DNA of 59,909 bases from Pseudalkalibacillus decolorationis (GTDB taxonomy: Bacteria > Bacillota > Bacilli > Bacillales > Fictibacillaceae). Positions 45,363 through 56,043 of the stretch are shown here, in pieces. The notes under the pieces are model-generated. The model saw only the letters and a list, made by a program, of their open reading frames with translations. It had not been told where the DNA came from and ran no database searches. The DNA is taken from NCBI RefSeq assembly GCF_024609785.1, contig NZ_JANHJQ010000028.1, positions 1 to 59,909 on the forward strand, written 5' to 3'. Numbering within the stretch: position 1 is the stretch's first letter; every line of letters starts with the position of its first letter. The translations under genes were made by a program, and so were the position numbers.

Positions 45363-47330
45363 ATGAATCGCATCTTTAGAAATACAATTTTTTATTTACT
45401 GATATTCCTTGTTGTTGTTGGGGTTGTTAGCTTTTTTAACGGCAACAATAACGACGTTCGAGAATTGCGATATGATGAATTTATTAGTGCTTTAGAAAAT
45501 GATGAAGTCGAATCATTATCCATGCAGCCGAAAAATATGGTGTATGTTGTACAGGGGCAGCTAAAGTCCTATGAGGATGAGACTACTTTCGTAACGAACA
45601 TACCACCCGACATGAGTAATGAAGTCCTTGCTCAGGTAAAAGAGGCTGATGTTGACGTCGAGGTGAAACAGGCTGAAGGAACGAGTGGCTGGGTAACCTT
45701 CTTTACTTCTATCATTCCTTTTGTCATTATCTTTATTTTGTTCTTCTTCCTTCTAAACCAAGCCCAAGGTGGCGGAAGCCGGGTTATGAACTTCGGGAAG
45801 AGCAAGGCAAAGCTTTATAGCGAAGAAAAGAAAAAGGTCACCTTTAAAGATGTAGCAGGTGCGGATGAGGAGAAACAAGAACTTGTTGAGGTCGTTGAGT
45901 TTCTTAAAGATCCTCGTAAGTTCGCAGCACTTGGTGCACGTATTCCGAAAGGGGTCTTGCTTGTTGGACCACCGGGAACTGGTAAAACCTTACTAGCGAG
46001 AGCTGTTGCAGGTGAGGCTGGAGTACCATTCTTCTCAATCAGTGGTTCTGACTTCGTGGAGATGTTTGTCGGGGTTGGTGCATCCCGTGTACGTGATTTA
46101 TTTGAAAACGCGAAGAAAAATGCTCCATGTATTATCTTTATTGATGAAATTGATGCAGTTGGTCGTCAACGTGGTGCTGGACTTGGCGGAGGACACGATG
46201 AGCGTGAACAAACCTTGAACCAGTTACTCGTTGAAATGGATGGATTCAGTGCTAACGAAGGTATTATTATCGTTGCCGCAACAAACCGACCTGATATACT
46301 CGACCCAGCCTTGTTACGTCCGGGTCGTTTCGACAGACAGATTCCTGTAGGCCGTCCAGATGTTAAGGGACGTGAAGCAGTATTACGTGTTCACGCACGA
46401 AATAAACCACTTGCTGAAGAGGTTGATTTAAAAACAGTTGCAATGCGGACACCTGGATTTTCTGGTGCGGACCTCGAGAACCTATTAAATGAGGCTGCCC
46501 TTGTTGCTGCTAGACGGAATAAAAAGAAAGTCGATATGGAAGACATCGACGAAGCCACGGATAGAGTTATTGCAGGTCCAGCTAAGAAGAGTAGGGTTAT
46601 TTCTAAGAAAGAAAAAGACATCGTTGCTTATCATGAAGCGGGCCATACGATAATCGGACTTGTTCTTGATGATGCAGAGATCGTCCATAAAGTTACGATT
46701 GTGCCTCGTGGTCAAGCAGGTGGATATGCGGTAACACTTCCTAAAGAAGACCGTTACTTTATGACTAAACCGGAATTGGTTGATAAGATTACAGGCCTTT
46801 TAGGTGGACGCGTCGCTGAAGAGATCTCATTCGGCGAAGCCAGCACTGGTGCAAGTAACGACTTCCAACGTGCCACTAGTATTGCGCGCAAGATGGTCAC
46901 AGAGTTTGGAATGAGTGAAAAGCTTGGTCCGATGCAATTCGGACAAGGTTCGGGGGGCAATGTCTTCCTCGGACGCGATATCCAAAATGAGCAAAACTAC
47001 AGTGATGCAATTGCTCATGATATTGATCTTGAAGTACAAAAGATCATTAAGGGAGCATATAACAACTGTAAGGAGATTCTTGTTCAAAATCAGGATAAAT
47101 TGAATCTTATTGCCGAAACGTTAAAAGAAGTTGAAACACTTGATGGTGAACAAATTAAGTCACTTTATGAAACCGGAAAAATGCCGGAGGGGTATGAAAC
47201 TCCAAAGAAAAAAGCTGACGAAGAAGATGTTAAGGTAACGATTACGAAAAAAGAAGAAAATGCTAATGATGTAAGTGATGATGCATCTTCAACTGAAGAA
47301 CCACCATCTGACGAAAACAAAAAAGATTAA
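45363..47330 (+). CDS. ftsH: ATP-dependent zinc metalloprotease FtsH
   Basis: Membrane-bound AAA+ protease for quality control and turnover of regulators, needed for normal sporulation onset. The 655 residues have two transmembrane helices (about 5-24 and 110-130) flanking an extracytoplasmic domain. The AAA module carries Walker A GPPGTGKT (about 201-208), Walker [12 protein letters not shown] and [11 protein letters not shown]. The zinc site HEAGH follows (about 423-427). The C-terminal tail is acidic and low complexity (about 610-655). GAGGAGGTA precedes ATG 45363. A strong terminator follows. Confidence 0.98.
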   Translation: MNRIFRNTIFYLLIFLVVVGVVSFFNGNNNDVRELRYDEFISALENDEVESLSMQPKNMVYVVQGQLKSYEDETTFVTNIPPDMSNEVLAQVKEADVDVEVKQAEGTSGWVTFFTSIIPFVIIFILFFFLLNQAQGGGSRVMNFGKSKAKLYSEEKKKVTFKDVAGADEEKQELVEVVEFLKDPRKFAALGARIPKGVLLVGPPGTGKTLLARAVAGEAGVPFFSISGSDFVEMFVGVGASRVRDLFENAKKNAPCIIFIDEIDAVGRQRGAGLGGGHDEREQTLNQLLVEMDGFSANEGIIIVAATNRPDILDPALLRPGRFDRQIPVGRPDVKGREAVLRVHARNKPLAEEVDLKTVAMRTPGFSGADLENLLNEAALVAARRNKKKVDMEDIDEATDRVIAGPAKKSRVISKKEKDIVAYHEAGHTIIGLVLDDAEIVHKVTIVPRGQAGGYAVTLPKEDRYFMTKPELVDKITGLLGGRVAEEISFGEASTGASNDFQRATSIARKMVTEFGMSEKLGPMQFGQGSGGNVFLGRDIQNEQNYSDAIAHDIDLEVQKIIKGAYNNCKEILVQNQDKLNLIAETLKEVETLDGEQIKSLYETGKMPEGYETPKKKADEEDVKVTITKKEENANDVSDDASSTEEPPSDENKKD

Positions 47331-47336
47331 TGATAA

Positions 47337-47373
47337 AGAGATTGACTCTACGTTGAGTCAGTCTCTTTTTTTA
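47337..47373 (+). terminator. ftsH terminator
   Basis: AGAGATTGACTC / GAGTCAGTCTCT perfect 12-base stem plus T7. Confidence 0.92.
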
Positions 47374-47376
47374 TGA

Positions 47377-47529
47377 GTAAAGAAAGTATAAAAGTTTGCG
47401 GCATGGATGTAATGTCCAGCTTCAGCGCCCAGCCACTTGGATCACTTCAGTCCTCCTGCGGCGGCAACAGCCTCCTCGTCGGTCTTCCAGTGACCTTCGT
47501 GGCTAAGCAGGGCGCTTGCGCTTTTCTTA
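47377..47529 (+). repeat. dispersed intergenic repeat, long form with centre B (tandem copy 1)
   Basis: Family 1 copy: GTAAAGAAAGTATAAAAGTT, CTTCAGCGCCCAGCCACTTG, centre B, GGGCGCTTGCGCTTTTCTT. Very similar to 21349-21505. Confidence 0.85.
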
Positions 47530-47532
47530 AAA

Positions 47533-47685
47533 GGTAAGAAAGTATAAAATTTTGATGCAGAGAGGCAATGTCTAGCTCCAGCGCCCAGCCACTCGGATCA
47601 CTTCAGTCCCTTCCGGCGGCAACAGCCTCCTCAGTGGCCTTCCAGTGACCTTCGTGGCTACCCAAGGCGCTTGCGCTTTTCTTAA
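47533..47685 (+). repeat. dispersed intergenic repeat, long form with centre B (tandem copy 2)
   Basis: A second copy in direct orientation 3-4 bases after the first. It begins GTAAGAAAGTATAAAATTTT and ends AAGGCGCTTGCGCTTTTCTT. It differs from the first copy at many positions, so it is not a recent duplication. The ftsH-coaX gap holds nothing else. Confidence 0.85.
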
Positions 47686-47763
47686 TGATAAGTATGACGT
47701 GTTTTCAGAGGTTGTTTGTGATATAACTAAAGAGAGAAAATGGCATAGATAGTGGGGATTTGA

Positions 47764-48537
47764 ATGATTCTTGTAATGGATGTAGGAAATACTAATATCG
47801 TTCTTGGCGTTTATGATGGGGACGAATTAAAATATCATTGGCGTGTCGGAACAAGCCGTAAGAAATCTGAAGATGAATACGGAATGTTTATTTCTAACCT
47901 TTTAACTCATGTTGGATTACAATTTAAGGATATTGATGGCATTATAATTTCGTCTGTTGTTCCACCGATCATGTTTCCGCTTGAAAAGATGTGTGAAAAG
48001 TACTTTGGAATACAGCCGATGGTAATTGGTCCTGGAATAAAGACGGGGCTCAATATTAAGACTGAAAATCCTAGAGAGGTAGGAGCAGACCGTATTGTTA
48101 ATGCAGTTGCAGCAATAAATGAGTACGGAAGTCCGCTAATCATTGTTGATTTCGGAACAGCGACTACGTATTGTTTTGTTGATGAACAGAGAAATTATTT
48201 GGGTGGAGCGATTTCACCAGGTATAGGAATCTCGACCGAAGCCTTATATACACATGCGGCTAAATTGCCGAGGATTGAAATTAACAGTCCCGATAGCGTA
48301 ATCGGAAAAAATACAGTGAGTGCAATGCAGGCAGGAATTTTCTATGGCTACATAGGCCAAGTCGAGGGAATTGTACAGCGAATGAAAGCTAAGGTGAGTG
48401 CCAGTCCGAAAGTAATTGCTACTGGCGGACTTGCTCGTTTAATTGGTAAGGAATCTCCTTTAATTGATGTGGTTGATCCATTCCTTACACTTAAAGGTCT
48501 TCAACTTATCTATCGCAAAAATATGGAATTAAATTAA
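47764..48537 (+). CDS. coaX: type III pantothenate kinase
   Basis: Catalyses the first step of coenzyme A synthesis. The 257 residues have the ASKHA-fold phosphate motif [13 protein letters not shown] (about 4-16), [15 protein letters not shown] (about 99-113), the second phosphate motif [12 protein letters not shown] (about 127-138), and [11 protein letters not shown]. Length fits type III enzymes and excludes types I and II. GTGGGGATTTGA is a moderate ribosome site. hslO follows after 45 bases, as in B. subtilis. Confidence 0.95.
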   Translation: MILVMDVGNTNIVLGVYDGDELKYHWRVGTSRKKSEDEYGMFISNLLTHVGLQFKDIDGIIISSVVPPIMFPLEKMCEKYFGIQPMVIGPGIKTGLNIKTENPREVGADRIVNAVAAINEYGSPLIIVDFGTATTYCFVDEQRNYLGGAISPGIGISTEALYTHAAKLPRIEINSPDSVIGKNTVSAMQAGIFYGYIGQVEGIVQRMKAKVSASPKVIATGGLARLIGKESPLIDVVDPFLTLKGLQLIYRKNMELN

Positions 48538-48582
48538 AGAAATATTGAATAGGACAGTTATTTTTAAGGAGGAAAGTCCCTC

Positions 48583-49476
48583 ATGTCAGACTACTTAGTA
48601 AAAGCATTAGCTTTTGACGGGAATGTCAGAGCATATGCGGTAAACACAACAGAAATGATTAAAGAAGCCCAGCGCAGACAGCAAACTTTGCCAACAGCAT
48701 CTGCTGCATTAGGAAGAGCGATGACCGCATCGACAATGATGGCTTCTATGTTAAAGGGGGAAAAAAATAAACTTACCGTGAAAATTGAAGGCGGTGGTCC
48801 AATTGGTGCAATTATCGTCGATTCAAATTCAAAAGGCGGGACGCGCGGATATGTATCCAACCCTGAGGTCCACTTTGATTTAAATGAGAAAGGAAAGCTC
48901 GATGTCGCACGAGCTGTTGGAAAAGATGGTTTTCTTTCTGTTGTTAAGGATCTAGGTCTTCGGGAAAACTTTACTGGCCAAGTCCCGCTTATTTCAGGCG
49001 AGCTGGGAGAAGACTTTACCTACTATTTTGTTTCCTCCGAACAGATCCCATCAGCAGTTGCTGTTGGAGTACTTGTGAATCCGGACAATTCGATTCTCGC
49101 ATCTGGTGGATTCATCATTCAAATAATGCCGGGTGCAGCAGATGAAATGATTACGTTTATTGAAAAGCGCCTTGAAAACATTGATCCTGTATCGAAGCTT
49201 ATTGAAAAAGGATTGACTCCTGAGGAATTGTTATACAACGCTCTAGGTCAGGAGAATGTCAAGATCTTGGATAAATCCGATGTTCAATTTTCATGTAGCT
49301 GTTCCAAGGAACGAATTGCAGATGCGATTATAAGTATTGGAGAAGAAGAGATCCAAAATATGATTGATGAGGATGGTCAAGCAGAAGCGAATTGTCATTT
49401 TTGCAATGAATCTTACCATTTCACGAAAGAAAATTTGATTCATTTAAAAGATGAAGCAATTAAAGGGAAAAGGTAA
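48583..49476 (+). CDS. hslO: redox-regulated chaperone Hsp33
   Basis: Chaperone activated by oxidation and unfolding. The 297 residues comprise the N-terminal substrate-binding domain (about 1-180, [25 protein letters not shown]) and a linker. The C-terminal zinc redox switch has CSCSKER and CHFC (four cysteines, about 236-271). AAGGAGGAAAG precedes ATG 48583. The stop is followed by repeat family 2, and the B. subtilis neighbour prsA-like yacD is absent here. Confidence 0.96.
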   Translation: MSDYLVKALAFDGNVRAYAVNTTEMIKEAQRRQQTLPTASAALGRAMTASTMMASMLKGEKNKLTVKIEGGGPIGAIIVDSNSKGGTRGYVSNPEVHFDLNEKGKLDVARAVGKDGFLSVVKDLGLRENFTGQVPLISGELGEDFTYYFVSSEQIPSAVAVGVLVNPDNSILASGGFIIQIMPGAADEMITFIEKRLENIDPVSKLIEKGLTPEELLYNALGQENVKILDKSDVQFSCSCSKERIADAIISIGEEEIQNMIDEDGQAEANCHFCNESYHFTKENLIHLKDEAIKGKR

Positions 49477-49504
49477 TGCTTTGTGTCGATTGAACATATG
49501 ACTT

Positions 49505-49637
49505 TAGGAGGTTGTTAAAAAAGTCCGGGGGCTCACAGGATGTGAGTCAGTTCAACGTTGTCACAGGACGTGACGATTTTTAGTTGAACCTCATTAATCT
49601 CGGCTCTTTTTATCCTCCTTTTTGAACATGCACTTAA
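49505..49637 (+). repeat. intergenic repeat family 2
   Basis: Left end AGGTTGTTAAAAAAGTCCGG and right end TCCTCCTTTTTGAACATGCACTTAAAA match the copy at 25419-25575. The interior differs and contains a hairpin-prone GTTCAACGTTGTCAC..TTTTTAGTTGAAC. Confidence 0.75.
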
Positions 49638-49642
49638 AATAA

Positions 49643-49671
49643 TTGAAAAAATTTTCTTCCGATGATATTAT
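49643..49671 (+). promoter_or_regulatory. cysK promoter
   Basis: TTGAAA (49643-49648), 17-base spacer, TATTAT (49666-49671). TTATTCCGATAAAAATA just downstream resembles the AT-rich ATTCC-containing sites of the cysteine repressor CymR. That assignment is tentative. Confidence 0.65.
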
Positions 49672-49720
49672 TGAAACATATTATTCCGATAAAAATACTC
49701 AGCATTGAGGAGTGAAAGGT

Positions 49721-50647
49721 ATGAGAGTGGGAAAGTCAATTGTAGATTTGATTGGTCAAACACCTATTGTTAAGCTGAACCGGTTGACAGATTCAGAGGA
49801 TGCGGAGGTTTATTTAAAGCTTGAATTTATGAACCCCGGAAGTAGTGTTAAAGATCGTATTGCTGCAGCGATGATTGAGGCTGCTGAGCGAGAGGGTAAG
49901 CTGAAAGAGGGAGATACGATCATTGAACCGACAAGTGGAAATACTGGAATTGGTTTAGCAATGGTTGCAGCTGCGAAAGGGCTGCGTACGGTTCTTGTTA
50001 TGCCTGATACCATGAGTATGGAGCGTCGCAATCTTTTACGTGCTTACGGTGCTGAACTCATACTTACACCAGGACCTGAAGGGATGAAGGGTGCGATCGC
50101 TAAAGCGGAGGAGCTTGTAAACGAGAAGGGCTATTTTATGCCGCAACAATTCCAAAACGAAGCAAATCCAATCGTTCATAGGGATACGACAGGGAAAGAA
50201 ATTGTCGAGCAAATGGGAGATCAACTAGATGCGTTCGTTTCCGGTATTGGTACGGGTGGAACGATTACAGGTGCAGGTGAAGTTTTAAAAGAAAAGTATC
50301 CATCGATCAAAATTTATGCCATTGAGCCTGCTGACTCTGCTATTCTATCTGGTGGAAAACCTGGTCCGCATAAAATCCAAGGACTTGGTGCAGGGTTTAT
50401 TCCATCTATCCTAAGTACTACTGTCTATGACGAAGTGTTAACGGTTACGACTGAAGAATCATTTGAATATGCAAGAAGAGCGGCAAGAGAAGAAGGAATT
50501 CTTGGTGGGATTTCTTCCGGAGCAGCAATATCGGCAGCTGTTAGAGTCGCGAAGAAACTAGGTAAAGGTAAGAAAGTACTTGCTGTCCTTCCAAGCAACG
50601 GTGAACGCTACTTAAGTACACCGCTTTATCAATTTGATGAAGAATAA
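49721..50647 (+). CDS. cysK: cysteine synthase A
   Basis: O-acetylserine (thiol)-lyase forming cysteine from O-acetylserine and sulfide; in B. subtilis it also partners CymR. The 308 residues carry [12 protein letters not shown], the PLP lysine in GSSVKDRI (K44), the phosphate loop [19 protein letters not shown] and [14 protein letters not shown] 49721 with GAGGAG 8 bases upstream gives exactly the B. subtilis length; GTG 49712 overlaps the ribosome site. It is closed by its own terminator, so it is separate from the folate operon. Confidence 0.96.
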   Translation: MRVGKSIVDLIGQTPIVKLNRLTDSEDAEVYLKLEFMNPGSSVKDRIAAAMIEAAEREGKLKEGDTIIEPTSGNTGIGLAMVAAAKGLRTVLVMPDTMSMERRNLLRAYGAELILTPGPEGMKGAIAKAEELVNEKGYFMPQQFQNEANPIVHRDTTGKEIVEQMGDQLDAFVSGIGTGGTITGAGEVLKEKYPSIKIYAIEPADSAILSGGKPGPHKIQGLGAGFIPSILSTTVYDEVLTVTTEESFEYARRAAREEGILGGISSGAAISAAVRVAKKLGKGKKVLAVLPSNGERYLSTPLYQFDEE

Positions 50648-50682
50648 ATGAATGATCGAGGAAAGGCATGGACATGAAAGTC

Positions 50683-50717
50683 AACCACAGTGTTTTTTTA
50701 TACTGTGGTTTTTTTAT
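50683..50717 (+). terminator. cysK terminator
   Basis: AACCACAGT / ACTGTGGTT stem with a T7 run. Confidence 0.92.
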
Positions 50718-50720
50718 ATG

Positions 50721-50947
50721 AAGGTAAGATAGTGTAAAATTTGCTGCATAGATGCGATGTCTAGCTTCAGCGCCCAGGTGTTCGAGGTCGCTTCGATTCT
50801 TCCACAAACACGAAAAAGCGTGTTGTGTTACAGAATCTCCAGCGCTTGCACTAAAGCATAAGTGCAACTAAGGTAATCGCCTAAAAAGCTTGGCGCTTAC
50901 CAAGTTTTCTTTATCACACCTGAACAGGGCGCTTCCGCTTTTCTTTA
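50721..50947 (+). repeat. dispersed intergenic repeat, long form with centre A and nested short module
   Basis: Family 1 copy almost identical in layout to 12501-12720. GCAACTAAGGTAATCGCC..CCAAGTTTTCTTTA lies inside, and the right end is GGGCGCTTCCGCTTTTCTTT. Confidence 0.85.
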
Positions 50948-51063
50948 CGTTAAGGATGCATCAGAATAAAACTGTTAAGAACTGGTGTGTACTTTTTCGT
51001 GTCAGACCTTCTCGCTTCATGTACAATAAAAGAGGAAAAAAGCACGGCCAGGAGTGGACAAAT

Positions 51064-52509
51064 ATGCAACCAACAACAAAAAAACGTTTCCTACGAACAA
51101 AACCATTTAATCGAACCGATTGGTTTGAACGATACAAAGCCTTAACGAGTAACGAACGGCATCATGTTCTGCTTGAGAGTGGCAGGGGCGGGAACTTTCA
51201 TATAATTGGCCTCACCCCAACAGCTATTTTAAAAGGGAAAAAGGATCAATTAGAAATACAGAGCACTAATGGTACAACAACAGAAACCGGCGATTTACTA
51301 GACCTTGTCCAGAGTTATTTACAAACAACGGACATTGTTTTTAATGACTCGATTTCGCAAGAACTTCCTGATTTTAAAGGTGGGGCGGTTGGCTATATCA
51401 GTTATGATGTAGCAAGACAAATCGAACGATTACCCGAAGAGACCGCTGATGATCTAAATATGCCGGATGTTTATTTTATGGTATTTGAAGAACTAATCAT
51501 ACTTGATATAAATACGAACCGACTAACGTTCATCACTCATATTGAAGAAGGGGATGACGAACTTGGTGTGGCCCAATTGGATTCCCTAGAAAATAAATGG
51601 CTTGGTGCAGATGAAGTAGTCAGGGAAGAACAATTTATACTTCCTACACCTACTAAGCCCTATAAACCTTACTCGATGGATGAAGCTGCATTTCATTCAG
51701 CGGTTGAACAAATACAGGAATATATCCGAGACGGGGATGTTTTTCAAGTTAACTTATCTGTTCGTCAATCACAGCTACTTCATACAAATCCTAAGCAGAT
51801 CTATGAACAGCTAAGAGAATTTAACCCGTCACCCTACATGGGTTACTTTCATACACCTGACTTTCAACTTGTAAACGGATCACCAGAGCTTCTTGTAAAG
51901 AAAAAAGGAAATGAAGTAAGTACCCGTCCGATAGCCGGAACGAGGTCACGGGGTCGGGATGAAGTTGAGGATGATATACTGGCAAAAACGTTAATTGAGA
52001 ATGAGAAGGAACGTGCAGAACATGTTATGCTTGTAGATTTAGAACGTAATGATCTCGGACGTGTCTGTCAATATGGCTCTGTAGACGTAAATGAGTTCAT
52101 GGTCATTGAAAAATACTCACACGTTATGCATATCGTATCAAATGTTCAAGGGATCCTTCATCACGATCACGATGCAATGGATGTTATTCGTGCTACATTC
52201 CCTGGTGGAACAATAACAGGAGCCCCAAAAGTTCGTACGATGGAAATCATTGAAGAATTGGAATCGGTTCGCCGCGGAGTTTATACAGGCTCCATTGGTT
52301 GGATTGGGTTTGATGGAGATATGGAAATGAATATTGCGATACGGACAATGATTTGTCAGGACGGTTGGGCTCATGTTCAGGCAGGGGCGGGCATTGTAAT
52401 TGACTCAAACCCTCCAGCAGAATATAAAGAGAGCTTGAAAAAGGCGAAAGCACTTTGGCATGCAAAGGAATTGAGTGAACAAGCTAAGGAAGGGATGATT
52501 CAACGATGA
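51064..52509 (+). CDS. pabB: aminodeoxychorismate synthase component I
   Basis: Converts chorismate plus ammonia to 4-amino-4-deoxychorismate for p-aminobenzoate. The 481 residues fit the TrpE/PabB family with [53 protein letters not shown] and [11 protein letters not shown]. The active-site motif reads PIAGT rather than the PIKGT of E. coli PabB, as in the B. subtilis enzyme. Assignment as PabB therefore rests on pabA, pabC and folP following. ATG 51064 with CAGGAGTGG upstream is chosen over the much earlier 50890, which lies inside an intergenic repeat. Confidence 0.94.
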   Translation: MQPTTKKRFLRTKPFNRTDWFERYKALTSNERHHVLLESGRGGNFHIIGLTPTAILKGKKDQLEIQSTNGTTTETGDLLDLVQSYLQTTDIVFNDSISQELPDFKGGAVGYISYDVARQIERLPEETADDLNMPDVYFMVFEELIILDINTNRLTFITHIEEGDDELGVAQLDSLENKWLGADEVVREEQFILPTPTKPYKPYSMDEAAFHSAVEQIQEYIRDGDVFQVNLSVRQSQLLHTNPKQIYEQLREFNPSPYMGYFHTPDFQLVNGSPELLVKKKGNEVSTRPIAGTRSRGRDEVEDDILAKTLIENEKERAEHVMLVDLERNDLGRVCQYGSVDVNEFMVIEKYSHVMHIVSNVQGILHHDHDAMDVIRATFPGGTITGAPKVRTMEIIEELESVRRGVYTGSIGWIGFDGDMEMNIAIRTMICQDGWAHVQAGAGIVIDSNPPAEYKESLKKAKALWHAKELSEQAKEGMIQR

Positions 52510-53099
52510 TTATAATGATCGATAATTACGATTCTTTTACTTATAATCTCGTACAGTATCTTGGGGAGCTTGGCGAGGAAATATATGTGAAACGGAACGA
52601 TGAGATAACCATACAGGAGATTGAACAACTGAATCCAAGTTATTTGATGATTTCACCAGGTCCGTGTAGTCCGAACGAAGCTGGAATAAGTCTTGAAGCC
52701 ATACATTACTTTGCTGGCAAGATTCCTATTCTGGGAGTATGTCTTGGTCACCAGTCCATTGCCCAGGTGTTTGGTGGCAACATTGAGAGATCTCATCGTT
52801 TAATGCATGGCAAAACATCGTTGATTCATCATGATCAAAAAACCTTGTTTCAAGATCTTGATGGACCGTTTGTCGCAACACGGTACCATTCATTGATCGT
52901 CAATCGGGAAAGCCTCCCGGATTGCTTTGAGATTTCAGCTGAAACCGCTGAAGGAGAGATTATGGCTATTCGTCACAAATCTCTCCCTGTCGAAGGTGTC
53001 CAGTTCCATCCAGAGTCGATCATGACCTCAAGCGGCAAGCAGCTATTACAAAATTTTATACATTCGTATGGACGTGACAAGCAATGTATCTCTATTTAA
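52506..53099 (+). CDS. pabA: aminodeoxychorismate/anthranilate synthase glutaminase component
   Basis: Class I glutamine amidotransferase supplying ammonia to PabB; in B. subtilis the same subunit also serves TrpE. The 197 residues show [14 protein letters not shown], the [11 protein letters not shown] oxyanion loop, the nucleophile in GVCLGHQS (C79), and the His-Glu pair in [10 protein letters not shown] (about 166-175). The start ATG overlaps the pabB stop by 4 bases, and its end overlaps pabC by 16 bases, so the three are translationally coupled. Confidence 0.95.
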   Translation: MIIMIDNYDSFTYNLVQYLGELGEEIYVKRNDEITIQEIEQLNPSYLMISPGPCSPNEAGISLEAIHYFAGKIPILGVCLGHQSIAQVFGGNIERSHRLMHGKTSLIHHDQKTLFQDLDGPFVATRYHSLIVNRESLPDCFEISAETAEGEIMAIRHKSLPVEGVQFHPESIMTSSGKQLLQNFIHSYGRDKQCISI

Positions 53100-53941
53100 A
53101 CGGCTCTTATGTAAGAAAAGAAGAAGCGCAAATTTCCCCTTTTGATTACGGGTTTCTATATGGATTGGGTGTTTTTGAAACGTTTCGGTTGTATGATGGA
53201 CACCCATTTTTACTGGATGATCACCTTGATCGTTTAAACAGAGCACTAGAAGATTTAAAGATTAGAAAGCTAATAACCAAACAAGAAATTATTGCTTGTT
53301 TGGCAAAATTAATGCAAATGAATGGTTGGGCAGATGCGAGTATTCGTCTTAATATTTCAGCAGGTATTGGAAAGCCTGGCTTACAAACGATTGAATACAC
53401 GGATCCGACAGTGTTCATATACGGCGGCGAACTCCAACCAGCTCCAAGTACAATGAACTCGAAGGAAGGGACGATTCTAACCATCCGTCGTAATACACCA
53501 GAAGGAAATGAGCGCTGGAAGTCTCATCACTTTTTAAATAACATTTTGGCTAAACAAGAATTAGGTGGAGATCCACTAACAGAGGGGATTTTCTTAACCG
53601 ATGATGGACATGTAGCAGAAGGGATTACCTCAAATATCTTCTGGGTAAAAGCGGGTACCGTTTATACACCTTCGATTGATACGGGCATTTTAAATGGGAT
53701 AACGAGGCAATATGTTCTCTCTTTATGTGAGAAACTACAAATACCTTTTTGTATAGGTGAATTTCCAAAAGAGGCTTTAATGGATGCAGATGAATGCTTT
53801 GTGACCAATTCTGTTCAGGAAATCGTTGGGCTCTCCCGAATAGGGGAGCACCAATTCGCTGGGACGAAAGGCAAACTTACAACTACATTATTTTCTCAAT
53901 ACGTAGAAAGCCGACATAAGCTCTGGACGAGAAGAATTTAG
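53084..53941 (+). CDS. pabC: aminodeoxychorismate lyase
   Basis: PLP fold-type IV enzyme that eliminates pyruvate from aminodeoxychorismate to give p-aminobenzoate. The 285 residues have the PLP lysine in [11 protein letters not shown] (K146), the N-terminal [13 protein letters not shown] segment, and [13 protein letters not shown] plus NSVQEIVG toward the C-terminus. The fold is shared with branched-chain and D-amino-acid transaminases. Function is assigned from the pabB-pabA context. ATG 53084 lies inside pabA without a strong ribosome site of its own. Confidence 0.93.
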   Translation: MYLYLNGSYVRKEEAQISPFDYGFLYGLGVFETFRLYDGHPFLLDDHLDRLNRALEDLKIRKLITKQEIIACLAKLMQMNGWADASIRLNISAGIGKPGLQTIEYTDPTVFIYGGELQPAPSTMNSKEGTILTIRRNTPEGNERWKSHHFLNNILAKQELGGDPLTEGIFLTDDGHVAEGITSNIFWVKAGTVYTPSIDTGILNGITRQYVLSLCEKLQIPFCIGEFPKEALMDADECFVTNSVQEIVGLSRIGEHQFAGTKGKLTTTLFSQYVESRHKLWTRRI

Positions 53942-53955
53942 AAAGGAACATTATC

Positions 53956-55167
53956 ATGCAATATAACCCGGTATTTATTTATCCGAAAAATGAAGCAGAC
54001 GCAATGAATGAACTGTTATCAATCGAGGCAAGAATTGATACAGTTAGCCGTGAACAGCTACTCCAAAGCAAAACGATCATCCGCATAGAAGGACTTACAA
54101 TTAAAACGGCATGGAAGCTCAAGCAGTGTCTACTACAATGTGGACAAAATTGCCTTTTAAATGAGCGTGCTGAAGAGCTTGAAGCAGGTGAAACTCATGG
54201 GTTAATTGTTGGACATACACCTGGTATTCATAAAGCGATGGAAGCGCTAGAATCGTTTGAAAGCAATAACGCCAATCTATTGAGTGTTGAAATCAGGCAA
54301 CTGCTTGACGGTGAAAAACGAATGGATCAGCCTTGGAACATACAGCTCGCAGATAGAATGATTGATTTGAACGAAAGGACATGGATCATGGGTATCTTAA
54401 ACATAACCCCAGATTCATTTTCGGATGGAGGTCAATATAACGAATCGGTTGACCTAGCCGTCGAGCATGTAAGAAAAATGGTCGATGCAGGTGCAGATTT
54501 CATTGATATAGGTGGCGAATCAACTCGACCAGGTGCGGAAACGGTTAGTCTTGAAGATGAATTGAGTCGAGTCATCCCGATTATAAAAGCAATCAAGCAA
54601 GAGGTTAACGTTCCCATTTCGATTGATACGTATAAAGCAGAGGTTGCCAAACAAGCGGTTGGAGCTGGTGCGGACATCATTAACGATATCTGGGGGGCAA
54701 AAGCTGACACAAGAATGGCAAAAGTAGCAGCTGAATTACAAGTACCGATTATCTTGATGCACAATAGGGACAACCGAGCCTACGATCATCTCATGGCAGA
54801 CATCGTAAAGGATTTACGTGAGAGTATTAATCTTGTTAAGAGTGCTGGTGTAAAAGAGGAAAACATCATCCTCGATCCGGGCATCGGGTTTGCGAAGACG
54901 TACGAAGATAACCTTGAGGTGATGAATAAGCTTGAGACGATTACAGCAATGGGATTCCCGGTTCTGCTCGGTACGTCGCGTAAATCGTTTATTGGTCGCG
55001 TGCTTGATACCGAAACAAATGAACGCATTGAAGGCACAGGAGCAACAACATGCCTTGGAATCCAAAAGGGTTGTCAGATCATACGTATCCATGATGTGCT
55101 CGAGAACAAACGAATGGCAATGATGATGGACGCAATGCTAACAAGGAGGACGATTTTGAATGGATAA
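53956..55167 (+). CDS. folP: dihydropteroate synthase with N-terminal extension
   Basis: Condenses p-aminobenzoate with 6-hydroxymethyl-dihydropterin pyrophosphate; target of sulfonamides. The catalytic TIM barrel spans about 140-403, with MGILNITPDSFSDGG, DIGGESTRPGAE, SIDTYKAEVA, INDIWGAK, DPGIGFAKTYEDN and LLGTSRKSFIG. Residues 1 to about 120 are an extra domain absent from B. subtilis Sul (285 residues), with a possible alpha/beta pattern (KTIIRIEGLTIKTAWKLKQC, GLIVGHTPGIHKAME). GAAAGGAAC precedes ATG 53956, so the extension appears to be translated. Similar extensions occur in some clostridial enzymes. Its role is unknown. The stop overlaps folB by 8 bases. Confidence 0.93.
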   Translation: MQYNPVFIYPKNEADAMNELLSIEARIDTVSREQLLQSKTIIRIEGLTIKTAWKLKQCLLQCGQNCLLNERAEELEAGETHGLIVGHTPGIHKAMEALESFESNNANLLSVEIRQLLDGEKRMDQPWNIQLADRMIDLNERTWIMGILNITPDSFSDGGQYNESVDLAVEHVRKMVDAGADFIDIGGESTRPGAETVSLEDELSRVIPIIKAIKQEVNVPISIDTYKAEVAKQAVGAGADIINDIWGAKADTRMAKVAAELQVPIILMHNRDNRAYDHLMADIVKDLRESINLVKSAGVKEENIILDPGIGFAKTYEDNLEVMNKLETITAMGFPVLLGTSRKSFIGRVLDTETNERIEGTGATTCLGIQKGCQIIRIHDVLENKRMAMMMDAMLTRRTILNG

Positions 55168-55522
55168 AATTTATATTACCAACATGAAATTTTATGGTTA
55201 TCACGGTGTCTATCCAGAAGAGCAGAAACTTGGGCAGCGGTTTAATGTTGACCTTGTCTTAGGATGTGATCTCATAAATGCGTCTAACTCGGACAATATC
55301 GAACATACAGTTCATTATGGACAAGCTTATGAGATAACAAAAGAAATTGTTGAAGGTGAGCCGCGAAAGCTCGTAGAAACCGTAGCGGAGCAAATTTCAC
55401 ACGCATTATTACAACAATTCACGATTCTTACTTCATGTACTGTAAAAGTGATTAAGCCAGATCCCCCAATTCCAGGCCATTATGATTCTGTTGCGATCGA
55501 GATAACAAGGACCCGGTCATGA
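55160..55522 (+). CDS. folB: dihydroneopterin aldolase
   Basis: Cleaves dihydroneopterin to 6-hydroxymethyl-dihydropterin and glycolaldehyde. The 120 residues show MKFYGYHGVYPEEQKLGQRF, the catalytic glutamate in YHGVYPEE, VHYGQAYEITKEIVEGEPRKLVETVAE, and the lysine in VKVIKPDPPIPG. CAAGGAGGACG lies in the end of folP. It overlaps folP by 8 bases and folK by 4. Confidence 0.96.
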   Translation: MDKIYITNMKFYGYHGVYPEEQKLGQRFNVDLVLGCDLINASNSDNIEHTVHYGQAYEITKEIVEGEPRKLVETVAEQISHALLQQFTILTSCTVKVIKPDPPIPGHYDSVAIEITRTRS

Positions 55523-56043
55523 ATTACGTTTATCTTGCCTTAGGATCCAATATTGGTAAACGGGATGCTTATTTAAGACGCGCCCTACAAACGATCGATC
55601 AATTGCACGAAACAAAAGTAAAACGTGTGAGCTCAATTTATGAAACGGAACCTATCGGATACACTGATCAGGATGCTTTTCTAAATATGGTTGCTTATAT
55701 AGAAACTACCTATTCATCGAGTACTTTACTTGAGGAGCTCCAAAGAATTGAGAAGCAATTAGATCGAAAACGCAATATTCATTGGGGCCCGAGAACATTA
55801 GACCTTGACATTTTGTTATATAATCAAGAGAATATACAAACAGAAGAACTAAAGGTACCACACCCTAGAATGCTGGAACGAGGATTTGTTATGATTCCTT
55901 TATATGAGTTGCAACCAGACTTGCAATTTCCACATACGAATGAACATTTTTCGACGATCATGGAAGAACGAATCAATCATGAAGGAGTATACGTATGGAA
56001 GCGGAACAATGGGGCAGGAGAATTCGGGCTTTTCGAAAATTGA
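55519..56043 (+). CDS. folK: 6-hydroxymethyl-7,8-dihydropterin pyrophosphokinase
   Basis: Transfers pyrophosphate from ATP to hydroxymethyl-dihydropterin, completing the substrate for FolP. The 174 residues contain YLALGSNIGKRDAYLRRAL, SSIYETEPIGYTDQDAFLN, the catalytic WGPRTLDLDILLY (about 93-105) and the PHPRMLERGFVMIPL motif. The start overlaps the folB stop (ATGA). The 3' end overlaps yazB by about 49 bases. Confidence 0.96.
   Translation: MNYVYLALGSNIGKRDAYLRRALQTIDQLHETKVKRVSSIYETEPIGYTDQDAFLNMVAYIETTYSSSTLLEELQRIEKQLDRKRNIHWGPRTLDLDILLYNQENIQTEELKVPHPRMLERGFVMIPLYELQPDLQFPHTNEHFSTIMEERINHEGVYVWKRNNGAGEFGLFEN

Noticed and set aside
50890-51063. Longer N-terminus for pabB starting at 50890
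   Set aside because: It would translate an intergenic repeat; homologues start near ATG 51064, which has a good ribosome site.
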